Part shown: positions 1 through 11,325 of the stretch, piece after piece | Layout: each line of letters starts with the position of its first letter | Position numbering within the stretch: the first letter of the stretch is position 1 | Position numbers and translations under genes: made by a program | The notes under the pieces: generated by a model | The model's database searches: none | What the model was told of the DNA's origin: nothing | What the model saw: only the letters and a program-made list of their open reading frames with translations | Assembly (NCBI GenBank): GCA_037833965.1 | Contig: AP031351.1 | Location: forward strand, 11,234,501 to 11,298,500 | DNA: 64,000 nt | Direction: 5' to 3' | Source of the DNA: Marchantia polymorpha subsp. ruderalis | Taxonomy: Eukaryota > Streptophyta > Marchantiopsida > Marchantiales > Marchantiaceae

Positions 1-447
1 AGACCATTGCACCTGAAGAGTGCTAGTCTGCGAGGAATCATCTCATGACGCATGTGCGGACTTCATGATGTGGTAGTCGAGAGTTCTGAGAAGTGACTAG
101 TTTCGAGATTCCGTGTGTTTAGGTGAAGGACTAGATGGGAAGAACACTCACGTTTGGCAGACTTTACCCTCCATAGGAAAGACCAATGTCAACGAGAAAA
201 TTCACATCTGTAGTTAGGAGGCAATGATGACATCGTGACTTCTACGTAAACGATCAGTGTGATATGCGGACATGTGATACTCCATGTTATATGCTGACAA
301 CCTGGCAGCTTTAGAAGCCACAAGTCATCTGCATCTGTCAAAACTGGAATTTCGAGTTCTTGCGGCAAACCCAAGGTCTTGGGAAAGAGGAGTGCTGCTT
401 TAGGTTAGACCCGAGTAGATTTCAATCAGGTCTTCTGAAGGTCTTCG

Positions 448-473
448 GAGCCTTGAACTAAAGTTCAAGGCTC
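448..473. repeat. Short palindrome, 12-bp perfect arms
   Basis: Arms 448-459 and 462-473 are exact reverse complements separated by 2 bases. It belongs to the set of short-spacer inverted repeats discussed in the findings. Confidence 0.85.
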
Positions 474-656
474 GCCCATCAGATTTCTTCTCAGCAAGCC
501 CTGGTCCAAGTCGATCCGTGAAGTGGGATCATCAGATACAACATACAATCCAATTTTCCTGAGCTTGAGTTTCTCAGGGTGGGCTGGACTTAATCCTTCC
601 GAACCGAATGTCTAAATCTTCCATCTTTTGTAGTCTTCGTCATGAATCCTGGTGGA

Positions 657-701
657 CTTCTCAGTCACCGTGTAAGCATGGCTTACACGGTGACTGAGAA
701 G
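657..701. repeat. Short palindrome, 21-bp perfect arms
   Basis: Arms 657-677 and 681-701 are exact reverse complements with a 3-base spacer. The spacer is too short for a miRNA precursor loop. Confidence 0.9.
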
Positions 702-1684
702 CTCGGATTCTTCCACACTTGAATGTGCACCACCAATTCACTGTGTCGTGAGGGTTCGCAATCGCAATCGCAATCGAAACATTACTCACGCCACAGTCCA
801 AGTTCATGATTCCCGTCTAGGTCACCGGCGTTGTCGTGCAGCCGTTGACATGGACATCTGCGTACCGACCAAACCCGGAAGCCAGCCCAACGTACACGGC
901 CGATCTCAACCACCCGGTGCTGCAGGATGCTGCACTGCCTCAGAAAAAACAACGCGCATGATCGAACCTGCCCTTCCCTTCCTTCTTCTTCACTGCGCAC
1001 TTGATGGCAGAAACGATAATCTCACGTCTCCAAACAAATTCCGCAAGTTCAACCTGCACTTCAATGTCTCGGACGAATCCCGAAAAGGCACTGCAAAGAA
1101 GCAAATCACAAACGAGCGCGGGGCGTTCCTCGCGCCTGTCAGAGCGGCGTACTCGGTGTCGCTCTGGCCGTTGAATGCGTTACGGCGCGACGACGGAGAA
1201 GAGCCACCACGTACAGATGTACGAACAAACTGTACAACCACCATGGTCGTGGTCAGAAGGACTGACTGACTGTGATCTGAACTGTGCTCCCATACGACGG
1301 CGCTGGAGCTATACGTGGTGCATGGAAGAAGCAGACCCTCCGGAAACCTCTTTACGAAAGGGAGAGCGGCTGCTAACCAGGTGGGCCTGTGAGAGATCTT
1401 GGAGGCTGGAGCGTCGTGGTGCCATGGCCATGGTGGTGCCCATCCGCGGCCCGCGGCCCCGCGCCTGGACAGATGTATGAAAGCCAGAAGGGGGCGCGGC
1501 CCGGTGGCAGTCCAGCGGCTCGAGACTCGAGTCCTGCGGGGAGCTGATCGCAGGATTCAGTGGAAAGAAGAGCTTTCGGGGAAGAGAATCAAGAAGAAGG
1601 TCGGAGAGCGAGCGAGGGTGGCGATTGTTGAGAGGGAGAGGTGACAGATCGAGAGAGAGAGAGAAAGAGGGAGGGAGGGAGGCG

Positions 1685-3536
1685 ATGATGGAGGGAGCAT
1701 CGGCCGAGTATGTGGTGCTGTTGGCCTTGGCAGCGCTGGGGTTCGTGTACGTGTTGCGGCAGGTGTTCATGTTTGTGAAGTGGACATGGCAGACGCTTTT
1801 GAGGCCGGGCAAAAAGCTGTCCAAGTATGGATCATGGGCTCTGGTCACGGGTGCCACGGATGGCATCGGGCGTGCGTGCTGCATGCGCTTGGCCCAGGAG
1901 AAGATCAATGTGATTGTGGTCGGGCGATCGCCCTCCAAGGTGCAGGAAGTGGTGAAAGAGCTGGAGAGTAAGAACGTGCAGGTGCGCTCGGCGGTGGTGG
2001 ATTTCACCGAGGAAGACCTGAACGCGGGATTGGCAAGAATCGAGAGCGCCATCGCTGGCCTGGATGTGGGCATTCTGGTGAACAGCGTCGGGCTTTCGTA
2101 CCCGTACGCCAAGTTCTTCCATGAAGTCGATGCCCAGCTGACCAGAAATTTGATCAGAGTCAACGTCGAGGTTACTACCCGCATGGTGCAAATGGTTTTG
2201 CCCGACATGTTGAAACGTCGGAAGGGGGCCATCATCAACGTTGGATCGGGGGCCGCGTCTATTCTGCCATCAGATCCTCTCTACGCCCTCTATGCTGCGT
2301 CCAAAGCGTATGTCCTTCCTTTCTTCCATTTTTCCAGACTGCAGTCACTCTTCTCATCCTGTGTGTAGATTGTCCGGTTTTATGGATTACTGTCTTCTTG
2401 CTTCACGGTATTTGAATCTTGAATGGAATGCTTCGCTGGTACAACGTGGTAGGTTAGCAACGCTTAGCACACTTGTTCGTCCTCGAAAAATTGATGGGGT
2501 CTTAGCTCAAAGAGCCATCTTTGTACCGTCTGAAATCTGCGGTGTGCACCTGTTGTGAAATTCCTCATGTCGACTAGAGTTTTGTTTGAGTACATTCTTC
2601 GATCTTCTTCAGGGAAGACCTGGTTTCTCAGCTGCTGTAAAGAAGTGATCTTGAAAGCAAAGGGAGCTTCATCAAAACTCATATTCCATCTAATCTGTAT
2701 ATTACCAGTTGACCAACAGATTGTGATAAAGTTTAAAGGTCCAAACCAAATGTCATTCTTACGGACAGTTGCACTGTAATTGGAAGCTTAGATAGCAGCA
2801 GATATCCCCGTCAAGTTTGTACATTCTGTTCTCCTCTGAGCTCAGTGTTTTTCACCTTTTGTGATTAATGTCGTGGGACACCCTCTCTTCCATACCATCC
2901 AAGCGACTTTAGTCTGTAAAGAAGTCGGCACGTATGAAGTCCTTCCGGGTCTACAGCTGAACGGTACTTAAGTGATTAGCTTCCCTTGAATGTGCTGGAT
3001 TTTTTTAGTCATGAATTAATCCGAACTCTATGGTCCTGGCAGTTTTGTCGATCAGCTCTCTCGGTCTCTATACGTCGAGTATAAGCACAGCGGTATCGAC
3101 GTCCAGTGCCAGGTACTTTTATTTTTGGAGTTGGTTCGCCTTGCCTTTGAATTGTTCGATTCGTTCTACTCTCTCTGCCAAGTAGGGCCTGTTGTGCATG
3201 TGGTCTTTCCAGGCTCATATCGCTTTGAAATTTGTCTTGGTTATATTGTCTAACTGGCTGCATGGTACTTGGATTCAGGTGCCTCTATACGTGGCCACAA
3301 AGATGTCAAAGATAAGAAGAGCTTCATTGGCCGTTCCATCTGCAGACACCTACGCCAAATGTTCTCTCAAATGGATCGGGTTTGAACCTAGATGCACCCC
3401 TTACTGGGTGCACTCGATCATGTGGTGGATCATCTGGGTACTGCCTGAGTCTATCATCGACACTATCCGCCTCCGTAGTAGCCTGGATGTCCGAAGACGA
3501 GGTCAAAGTAAAGATTCCCGTGGCAAAAAAGAGTAG
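1685..3536 (+). CDS. KCR1: Very-long-chain 3-oxoacyl-CoA reductase (KCR), 3 exons
   Basis: Coding exons 1685-2307, 3043-3112 and 3279-3536 give 951 nt and 316 residues, the usual KCR length. The enzyme does the first reduction (3-ketoacyl-CoA to 3-hydroxyacyl-CoA, NADPH) of the ER fatty-acid elongase that supplies waxes, cutin-related lipids and sphingolipids. A hydrophobic N-terminal anchor lies at about 8-31. The Rossmann motif TGATDGIG is at 55-62, NSVG at 133-136, and the SDR active-site Y203-x3-K207 ends exon 1. The codon for residue 208 is split by intron 1; exon 2 resumes with FVDQLSRSLYVEY. The C-terminus is KKE, a dilysine ER-retrieval-like tail as in plant KCRs. The second base of the canonical NNVG motif codon pair is changed (NSVG). 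Both introns are GT-AG (735 and 166 bp). The first of two adjacent ATGs was chosen as start. The symbol follows the Arabidopsis orthologue. Confidence 0.93.
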
Positions 3537-4164
3537 AGAAACCATCTTGTGGATTTTGGAGTTTACTTCATGGGAGTACTTCGGTAGTTAAGGTACTGCC
3601 ACCGGGAGTCCAAAGAAAGCAAGGAAGTAGCAGATGGATGCCCTCCCAGTGTAACAGGCAGGGTAATTTTCCTGGCGATGAAGCTTTCTCTTCTAGTAGT
3701 TTAGGTCTTCTTGACGCCATGTCCATTTGTAACCTGGCACCGTTCATTCCCCGCTTGCGAAGCGATATTGCAAATTGGTCTCGTCCATTCTCCAGACCCT
3801 TGCCGTTTTCATATCGTGCCCAGTCGAAACAGAAGAACTAACGGGTTCGGCACTTTGGGGAACTCTTTGATCTCTTGACATTCTCATGCGAACGATGCGC
3901 TCCTTGGATTCTGCGAAGTGGCCGTCTCGCTAGAGAGATATACTCACATTGAGTGTACATCTCGGGAGAAGCTTGCTAAGAGAGCACATTATTGAATACG
4001 AGTTTGCAGCATAATCGTGCAGCAGTTAGTTGTTACTCTGCATTGTAGTCATCGTTATGTATTGTCGACTATGTCCACGACTGTCTGCACAAGTGTGCTA
4101 GTGAACGAGCAATCAACCTCACACTCGATATTAGCACTGTCCACAGATGAAGTCGAATAACATA

Positions 4165-4195
4165 AACCTCCATCTTATCCGAAAAGATGGAGGTT
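4165..4195. repeat. Short palindrome, 12-bp perfect arms
   Basis: Arms 4165-4176 and 4184-4195 are exact reverse complements with a 7-base spacer. Complementarity continues outward for 4 more bases if one extra A in the left arm is skipped. Confidence 0.8.
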
Positions 4196-6568
4196 ATGCA
4201 TATGCGGTAAAGGAGCTTCATACTAGTGTTTAGTGTGAATTTGATGGAAAATTTACGTTGGAAATTAGATGTATCACACGAGTTGGCTTTGAGCCTCGTC
4301 AAACAGCGTTTCAGGGCCAATCTGTAATTTGTACAGTGGGTGGGGAGATGAAGTGCAATATCCTAGGGAATCAAATGCCGAATCAACTAACGTATCTAAA
4401 CGCGCATCTCGAGCTTCTATCAATTCTCTCATATCAGGAAAAAAACTTTCATTCCCAAATAGCCAGTGCAGACTATCGATACGAAGCCAAATATTTCGGA
4501 CCTTACCAACGCTGCATGGCCGAAAACGTCTGATTCTTCTGATTGGGGAGAGTTTTCAACATTGCCCATGTTTTCCAAGTCCGAAACAAATCTAAACATA
4601 ACATCACAGCAGTTTGGAGCTGGCTTTGTGAACGATGGGTTTATAAGAATAGGCCTGGATATGATTAGGAAAATGTTATAATGACACCACATACGCGTCT
4701 CCAAGTATTCAATTTTTTGCACACAAGCCAAAGTATGTCTCCAAAGATTTGATGTTCCCGGTGGAGGACTTCAAAATGAGATTGTGAGTATGTTGGTCAA
4801 TATTTCTTCGCAGAGCAACTGTCAACTATCACAGTGTATTTTTGCAGATGAAGGAGTGGAAACCAAAAACAGAGCAACGGTATCCATGGAAGATATTACA
4901 TAGGCCCATGGAACTACCACGGTGATTTTTTGCATATAAAAGAGGGGAAACCAAAAACATTTTCGCAGTTAATGCCTGGGCTTGTGTGGGTAAAACTTCG
5001 TTTTTAACAGGTCATGTTAATATGCGTATGTGGTCATTTTCACAATTTATGTGATAGTTTTAACATCCACCTATAATTGACGTATGATATAATAAATCTG
5101 AAGAGCATTCGGCTCTCGACTCAAGCAAAGCAAGACGTGTATTAAAGAAATCTCCTTTTCTTTCGAATAATCCAGATTAGCTGTTTAGACTAAAGCCTAC
5201 AGTTACTACGGATATACCACATCTTGATTCATTCTGTCTCTTTAATATGCAGATTTTTAGCCTGACTAGAGGAATTACTATCTGTCATTTACAAGATCAG
5301 CTCCAAATTGCTGTGTGGGCAGTGGACAAATCAGATGGATTTCGTTGATCCTTCTTTACAATTGTAAGGAAATATATTGTTATCCAAATAATAAATCAGA
5401 GTCGCTTACGTTGTAGGGTCTAGGGAATAGTGCTTCTGATTCTCACTCTTTTCTATAAATATACAGTAACAAAACTCGTACGATGTCGAGAATAATGCGC
5501 CATTGAGGCTAAATGATACGAAAATGTTTTCCGGTGGAGATATATGCCACAAGATATTGTAGGATAGCTTTTTTACATCTTATAGTAAATGAACCAAGGA
5601 ATTGGTCCGAGACAATTAACACCTGCAAAGAAGATATTGGCGAAAGTGTGTAGTACAAGGTGTCCAGTAACATTGCCTCCTCTAAACTGCCCTTTACAAA
5701 ACTTGGTCTTTCGAGTGTTTTTCTCCGGATGTTGTCCAGAACAATGTAAACACAAACCAGAGTTGTACGGAAAAATTACAATATTACCACGTCATATTAA
5801 CAGTTCAATCTAATGGAGTGGATTCCTAGCAGTGGCTTGTACCAGTAAAACGACCTCGGCACTATATTCAAGTTTCGGATATTAGGTATACGTCATTACC
5901 ACAGGAAAAGTAAATTACCCCGCAACTTGCTTACCAGCGGCTACATACACCTCTGTTCATGCAGAATTTGGAACCACGACCTGGATAACAGAAGTTACTC
6001 TCAAACATGCAGGATATACTCTCAAACCACCACACGCAGAGGAGCAAAACCCGTTCTACCATGTTCGACTGTCCTCATTTCCAATGGAACACTGGGAACT
6101 GCCGAGACAATCACCCCACACCAAAATACATAGGCAACCATCGTCTGCTGCTACGGGACTGAGTGACATCTAGGATCGCAACAGGACTACATATTTGACG
6201 TATCAAGTAGAGTGAGCGTGAATTTATACGTTTCAGTCAGGGTCTTTAACAAGAAAATCTGCACGCGAATCCTTATCGAAACAAAACTTTTAAGTTTTAC
6301 TGTGCCACCCTGAGATGAAACCGTTCACACAAAATCCTGAGCTCCAGAAAATGAAGATCGTTGCAGGTAGATGGTTTACAATTCTACGTTTGCTACATCA
6401 GCTTCCCACTTGCACAGTTTCTTTTTGCAGGTCCGACTGGCCAAGAGAAATCTTGAATGAAAGTTTGGACTCAGATGATCTAGCAAACTCATTTCTCAAG
6501 TGCCACCTTGATTAAACGTGTGCGAGAAGTGCTTTGCACCTGAAGATAATCATAGAGACTGAAGAGTC

Positions 6569-6609
6569 TTCACCTTATGTAGTCTTCAGTGAAGACTACA
6601 TAAGGTGAA
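6569..6609. repeat. Short palindrome, 19-bp perfect arms
   Basis: Arms 6569-6587 and 6591-6609 are exact reverse complements with a 3-base spacer. It lies about 370 bp downstream of the stop codon of the minus-strand KRTCAP2-like gene, possibly in or near its 3' UTR. Confidence 0.9.
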
Positions 6610-6976
6610 CAAGTTTGTATATAAACCATTTGAGAAAGCATTTGATCAACCAGATAGCCTTTGCATCTCATAGTAACTCATGGCCCAAAGATCTGAAAAT
6701 AAAACTGTACAACAACACATGTATGTGATTTTCTTGCCTGCAAATTCGTACTGTCTTGAACCAGCTCATCTCCGTAAACACATCAGAAAGAATGAAAGAC
6801 GAATTAACTTGTGGCAGTGACCGCTTAGCGGTAACTTGTAAAGTGGTTGCTAGTCACACCATCTATTCCCGTAACTTTTAGGCACCATCCGGTTAAACAC
6901 TCCGTCCACAACAAGGTGACATTAAGTAGTTTGTCACTTAACTGCAAAATTTCGTAGCCGCAACCATTACATTCTG

Positions 6977-8979
6977 CTAGTATGCTTTCTTCCCTTTGAC
7001 AACCTCTTGCTGTTGATGCATGACGGTTGATAACTTGTTCAGCTCGTACAGTAGTCCCATGGAGAACAAAAGACTGCACGTCGAAAGCCACTGTCGTTAG
7101 CAGCTTTGCAACATGGGCTTTAAGTGTTACATGTCCATAACAAGATATCACTTTTCAAAAGCCATACAAGTATCCTAGGACAGGAAAGGCAAAGCCTGAG
7201 GCGAACGCTTCAGGCTTTGGGCTTCAGGCGTTCGCCTCGGTCCCCTAGACCTTATTCTAGCCTCCTATGTAGCTCAGAGAACTAGCGCTCTTCATTAGAT
7301 ATATCACACTGGTTGCGTTAGATTTCAGTATGTCTAGAACTTCTAAATATTATATTTTGTTTCTAGTTGTTACTCTGTACTCCGGTTTCTACATGTTTCC
7401 TGACAAAATCTTTACTTTTTCTTCACAAAAATGCAGAGAAGTGTGGAATCGAAACTTACCAGGTTGTTACACACACTCTGTGCACAGCACCAGCTGCAAC
7501 GGCAGCAATGAACTGTGCAAATATCACTGCAAAATCGAAAATCTTTACATAAGACAAAACATAGACCACTCGGATTATACTCTGTACAATATCTCATCGA
7601 TACAACGAAACAGATCTACGAAGGAGGACAGAGAGAATGTAAATGTGCAGGCTTCTATGTAGAAAACGCAGCTTATATTTCCTGTATTGGGGGAACTTCA
7701 GATGCCTCCACGACTGGCTTCATGAGTAACTTGAATCTAAAAGACTCGGCAATCACTATTGGACAGTTGGACGACAGTGAGGTGCAGTGCAAACATAAAT
7801 CAGCGTGATCCTTCAGTCTTACCTGCGCCCCACCCCGTCCTCGTACCAATAGACTCCTGAATGTTGCCTATGAACTACACAAAAAAACGAGAAACAAACT
7901 GTATGTCAGTCCTCCAGGAAGATAGTGTGTGATCCGCAAGAACCTAAACTTGGTTGACGAGCCATAAAACCCAAGACAATAACACCTTACAGAAAACGTA
8001 ATTAAGTGAATAATTTGCTCTGCCAATCTCAAAGATAATTACCGTCAAGACGAGCAGAAATAATAAGGAGCTGACAAATCCACCAAGTATGGTGAAAACT
8101 TCTGTCGATGCCAGTTTCTCCTTGTAAACTTGTTGTAAGGACAAAGTGATGACAAAGAGCAAAAAAGAGTACAATGCGGAGTTTGCAGTGCTCGTCAGGT
8201 GATTTCGTGCCGCTGCAGCCGAGCAAAAGATAATACAACTTTCAATTCAGAATATAACATCAACTTCGAATTTTTGAACTATAATGATACGGTCTGGAGC
8301 AGGAACGGATGTAGATCCAGAAATATGTGCACAGATCAAATACATGTGCATGAAAAGTGCACATATATTTCATGTGCATGATATGTCTGTCTCGCGTGAA
8401 CAAGATTGACAACTGCTCCATGCTGCCCACTGCCACCTACGGGTCGAGTCCCGTGAGTGAAAAGTGATCTAGCTTTTTATCAAATCTCTGACCTCTTCAT
8501 CCATTACACAATCAACAAAACGCAGATTCATTGGGTCTGACCTACTTTCCAAGAGTTTATTACTCAGCATCCTGCCCAGATCTGACGCATTATAATACGT
8601 CGCAATCTTTGCTGAACCGTCACTCTCCATAGTGGGCTGTTAAACTGCGACGATCATGCATCATAATCCCAAGACTCTCAAACAACTAAGTTCTTGGATT
8701 TCACAATCGGCGTCCTTCGGTAGAAATGCACTCAGAAACGTCATTCATAAACACAACGTTGCTTGATCTATGAAAACGACAGGACGCATTGCTTCGCATT
8801 TTGAAAAGAGAATAGATGAAATAGGCGACAGATATTCAGCGCCGGTGCTAAGATCTCACTCCGGCCAACATCACCCTTCTGAGGAGACTAACACTTTCGC
8901 CCCCGTCACCTTAGAAAACAATCCAAAACCCTCAGCCCCGACATGAACACAAGCACGAAAGAAAACTCATACCTGCCAT
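6977..8979 (-). CDS. KRTCAP2/KCP2-like oligosaccharyltransferase subunit, 5 coding exons
   Basis: Exons on the minus strand are 8973-8979, 8043-8212, 7823-7874, 7460-7526 and 6977-7073. They total 393 nt and encode 130 residues, and all phases close. The product resembles keratinocyte-associated protein 2, a small ER membrane subunit of the oligosaccharyltransferase complex for N-glycosylation. Family landmarks are VYKEKLASTEVFTILGG (about 31-47), FIGN after the second intron, RTGWGAV, and AVHRVCVTTC followed by the LLYELNK segment. Four hydrophobic segments are visible (about 13-30, 42-61, 74-92, 94-110), and the tail is lysine-rich (KGKK). The first exon contributes only ATGGCAG; it was chosen because it supplies an ATG in the phase required by the acceptor at 8213 and has a good donor (GTATGA). 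The function is taken from the animal family and is not shown here. Confidence 0.9.
7191..7238. repeat. Nested palindromes inside the last intron of the KRTCAP2-like gene
   Basis: Arms 7198-7208 and 7228-7238 (11 bp) are exact reverse complements. A second, mutually exclusive hairpin pairs 7191-7199 with 7210-7218 (9 bp). Both lie within the intron 7074-7459, and a CTTCAGG motif is repeated in the loop. Confidence 0.75.
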
Positions 8980-10720
8980 CGCTGCGATTGCGCTTCCGGA
9001 TGGATCAGCCTCTCATAAATCAGAAGCTGGAGGCGAAATGAACAATAACGATTTGACTCGACTTCTGGAACGCTTCCCCCTTGAGCCTCGGCCTCTTTGA
9101 TCCAATTCACGAATCGCCGTCCTCCTTCAACTCGACTGCGTAGTTGTTGCTAACCACGTGAAAGAACTCCGCAGCTTCGTCTGCAGTTCTACATTTTCAG
9201 TCTTTCATCGGAGTTTGCATCCCTTTCGCAATTCAACTGTTTCCCACCTTGATTGACTGTTGTTTGAAGATGGAAAGGGAAACAAGTAAGTGACTCAAAA
9301 GGAATGCTACTTCTCTACCATGATTTCTTTTCAAAACAGAACAATAATATCGCAATATTATATCTATTCAAGTAATCTAATAATCTAAATATAATATTAT
9401 ACAAATAACATATAATTGCACTTTGTGATATTATAATATTATTCTTATGTATAGCACTAATTGGTGTAATATATTAATCAATGCAGACATGTAACTACAA
9501 GAACTAAGTTTACCTTTTATTTCCAAAGCTTTTCATAGAAATGTACAAATAATTTTACTCTTTTGTAATCTTTATACTTAAAGAATCTTTTTGATTGCTA
9601 TAATATTTTAAATGAATATTCATATACTTGAAAATTATCTCAAGAATAGTTTGAATAAACACTACACACTTAAAAATCATGTCATGAACATACTTATGAC
9701 ATCATAACATATATTATTGTCACATCAAACATCACAATCACGATACACCCACACAAATGATGAAATAATTTTTTAAATTTTCAAAACATCAATCAAGACA
9801 TGAAGTTAATCAATTTCACATAAAGATGAGATATTGTAGAGCCAAATCCATTGTGTGACTCCAAGAATATTGATTATTACAATTGCTATTATCCACCATA
9901 GTCGTAGTTCTCAAGATTCAACTTTGAATACTTAAACCTTTAAAGAACTTCTTTGAACTCTATGGCTTTGAAACCTAGATGTCCTAAGAGCTCTATGAAT
10001 ACTTATGATACATCTAGTGCAAACAATTGATATAAACTAGTGCGTCTTATTTGAATCTGAATTTTTATCTAAGACGGTAATTACTAAATAAAATGTGACA
10101 ACACATCTTTATTATATCATTTATAATTATACTCAAGTATCAAATCAATATAAATCATAACAATAATCTCATCATTTGATATATACATATTCATATTCCT
10201 TGAGCATAATATTTATTAACACATATGATAATATCAGCAATCAATATTTTTATGTGAATTGATATTGAATCATGTGAGTAAAAATTGTATATGAAAAAAT
10301 GCTTTCCCAAAATTTTAAAAAGAAAACATGACATATGTCTGCATGTCAAGTGTGTTTAAATGCTATTAAAACAAAATAAAACAAACCTTATTATTATATA
10401 TATATATATATATATTGATATGCTCCTTACAAAAAAATAAGAGCACAATGTTTTATTATAAATTTTCAAAAACTTTAATTTCAATCAATCAATTAATGAT
10501 GTTGAATTTAATTTCAATTTTGAATAGTTCACAATTTTTATTAACAATTGCATCTTTGATGAAATAGTACTCCTTTTATTTCGTATAACCTGTCTATTAT
10601 CAATAAATGTGTAGGATTATTGCAAATTTTCACAGTACAGCCGATCAGGTTGGTGCCTTAAATAGGTATTTTCAAGATCTATTTAATGGTATGCGGTTGT
10701 CCATTTATCAAAGCGTTCTG
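8980..10720. other. 5' flank of the KRTCAP2-like gene, then AT-rich desert
   Basis: GC content stays moderate to about 9290 (5' UTR and promoter side of the minus-strand gene), then drops sharply to very AT-rich sequence. A TA dinucleotide run is at about 10394-10415. No gene, RNA or intact transposon is recognised in 9300-10600. Confidence 0.5.
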
Positions 10721-10724
10721 TCAA

Positions 10725-10755
10725 GTTTTGGGCGTCAAAACTTGACGCCCAAAAC
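10725..10755. repeat. Short palindrome, 14-bp perfect arms
   Basis: Arms 10725-10738 and 10742-10755 are exact reverse complements with a 3-base spacer. It lies just upstream of the mariner-like relic. Confidence 0.85.
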
Positions 10756-10919
10756 ATTAGAGGAAAGTGCGTCCAAACCTCTAATGCAGTTGAACGTCCG
10801 GCCAACAGTTCGTACTATCCCCACAGCAATATGAGCAGTGTAGAAGGTGACCTTAGGTGCAACCGATCCGTAATAAATGAACATCATCAGGCAGTGTATC
10901 AAGCGCGGCTGGTAAGGAT

Positions 10920-11325
10920 AAAAAAAAAGGCGTCTTTTGAAAGGCGCATTTAGTATAGTCGCTGCCAAATTTGATGTCCACTAGAAATCAGTCAGCCGCA
11001 TTTGGAAACAAACATCTCAATCAACCTTTGAGGTTGCGATAGTATATACCTGTGACGTGTATTGACATAATGATGTCAGTACGCGTCACAAGGGCAGAAA
11101 GCCCAAAGCTACTGATATCATGACCATGCTCTCTACGGTTCCACGATATGTACGATGTGGTGCACATTGACAAGAAGTGACTCTACATGACCACAACAAG
11201 GAAGTGATTTTATCTAAGCCATGGAAAACATGAACTGATTCGCAACTGCAAGACGAAGAGATTCATTGACAAGGTCATGTTCTTGGTTGCAGTCGCACGC
11301 CCAAGATACAATCATCATTAAATTA
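10920..11325 (+). pseudogene. Mariner-like (plant MLE) transposase relic
   Basis: From about 10928 one frame reads RRLLKGAFSIVAAKFDV, a stop, then KSVSRIWKQ, matching the N-terminal helix-turn-helix of plant mariner transposases. The same frame continues through the inverted repeat to a KGRKPK stretch. After a frameshift, from about 11151, another frame reads YDVVHIDKK, a stop, then LYM, and ends with KTKRFIDKVMFLVAVARPRY. In the family this corresponds to the HIDEKWF segment that carries the first catalytic Asp and to the conserved KVMFLxAVARPR block. The middle of the N-terminal half is deleted and the rest of the DDD domain is missing. At least two in-frame stops and one frameshift make it clearly dead. 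No terminal inverted repeats were found. Confidence 0.8.
11051..11090. repeat. Imperfect palindrome inside the mariner relic
   Basis: Arms 11051-11068 and 11073-11090 are reverse complements with two transition-type mismatches in 18 bp and a 4-base spacer. Confidence 0.75.

Larger units (their letters stand above)
1..1684. other. 5' flank of the ketoacyl-CoA reductase gene
   Basis: No gene is recognised here. The first ~750 bases are of mixed composition and carry two short-loop palindromes (448-473 and 657-701). GC rises after about 780, and the last ~60 bases before the start codon are a purine-rich GA/GGA tract (about 1630-1684), as is common in plant 5' UTRs. Open frames in 780-1480 and the antisense frame across 1309-2238 show no family resemblance and are probably composition effects. 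The left edge may hold the end of a neighbouring gene that I cannot identify. Confidence 0.5.
3537..6976. other. Intergenic region between two convergent genes
   Basis: This holds the 3' UTR of the reductase on the left and of the KRTCAP2-like gene on the right; both genes point inward. In between I see only short frames without family resemblance. A denser stretch at about 4258-4731 is open on both strands but matches nothing I know. Two palindromes (4165-4195 and 6569-6609) lie here. Confidence 0.5.

Noticed and set aside
657-701. The perfect palindromes as miRNA precursors
   Set aside because: Loops of 0-7 nt and perfect arms of about 20 bp are too small for plant miRNA foldbacks, and no known miRNA sequence is present.
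1309-2238. 309-codon minus-strand frame over the first KCR exon
   Set aside because: Antisense shadow of a well-supported exon with no domain features.
8439-8454. T-arm-like sequence ACGGGTCGAGTCCCGT
   Set aside because: The loop is one base short and no D-arm, anticodon arm or acceptor stem is present.
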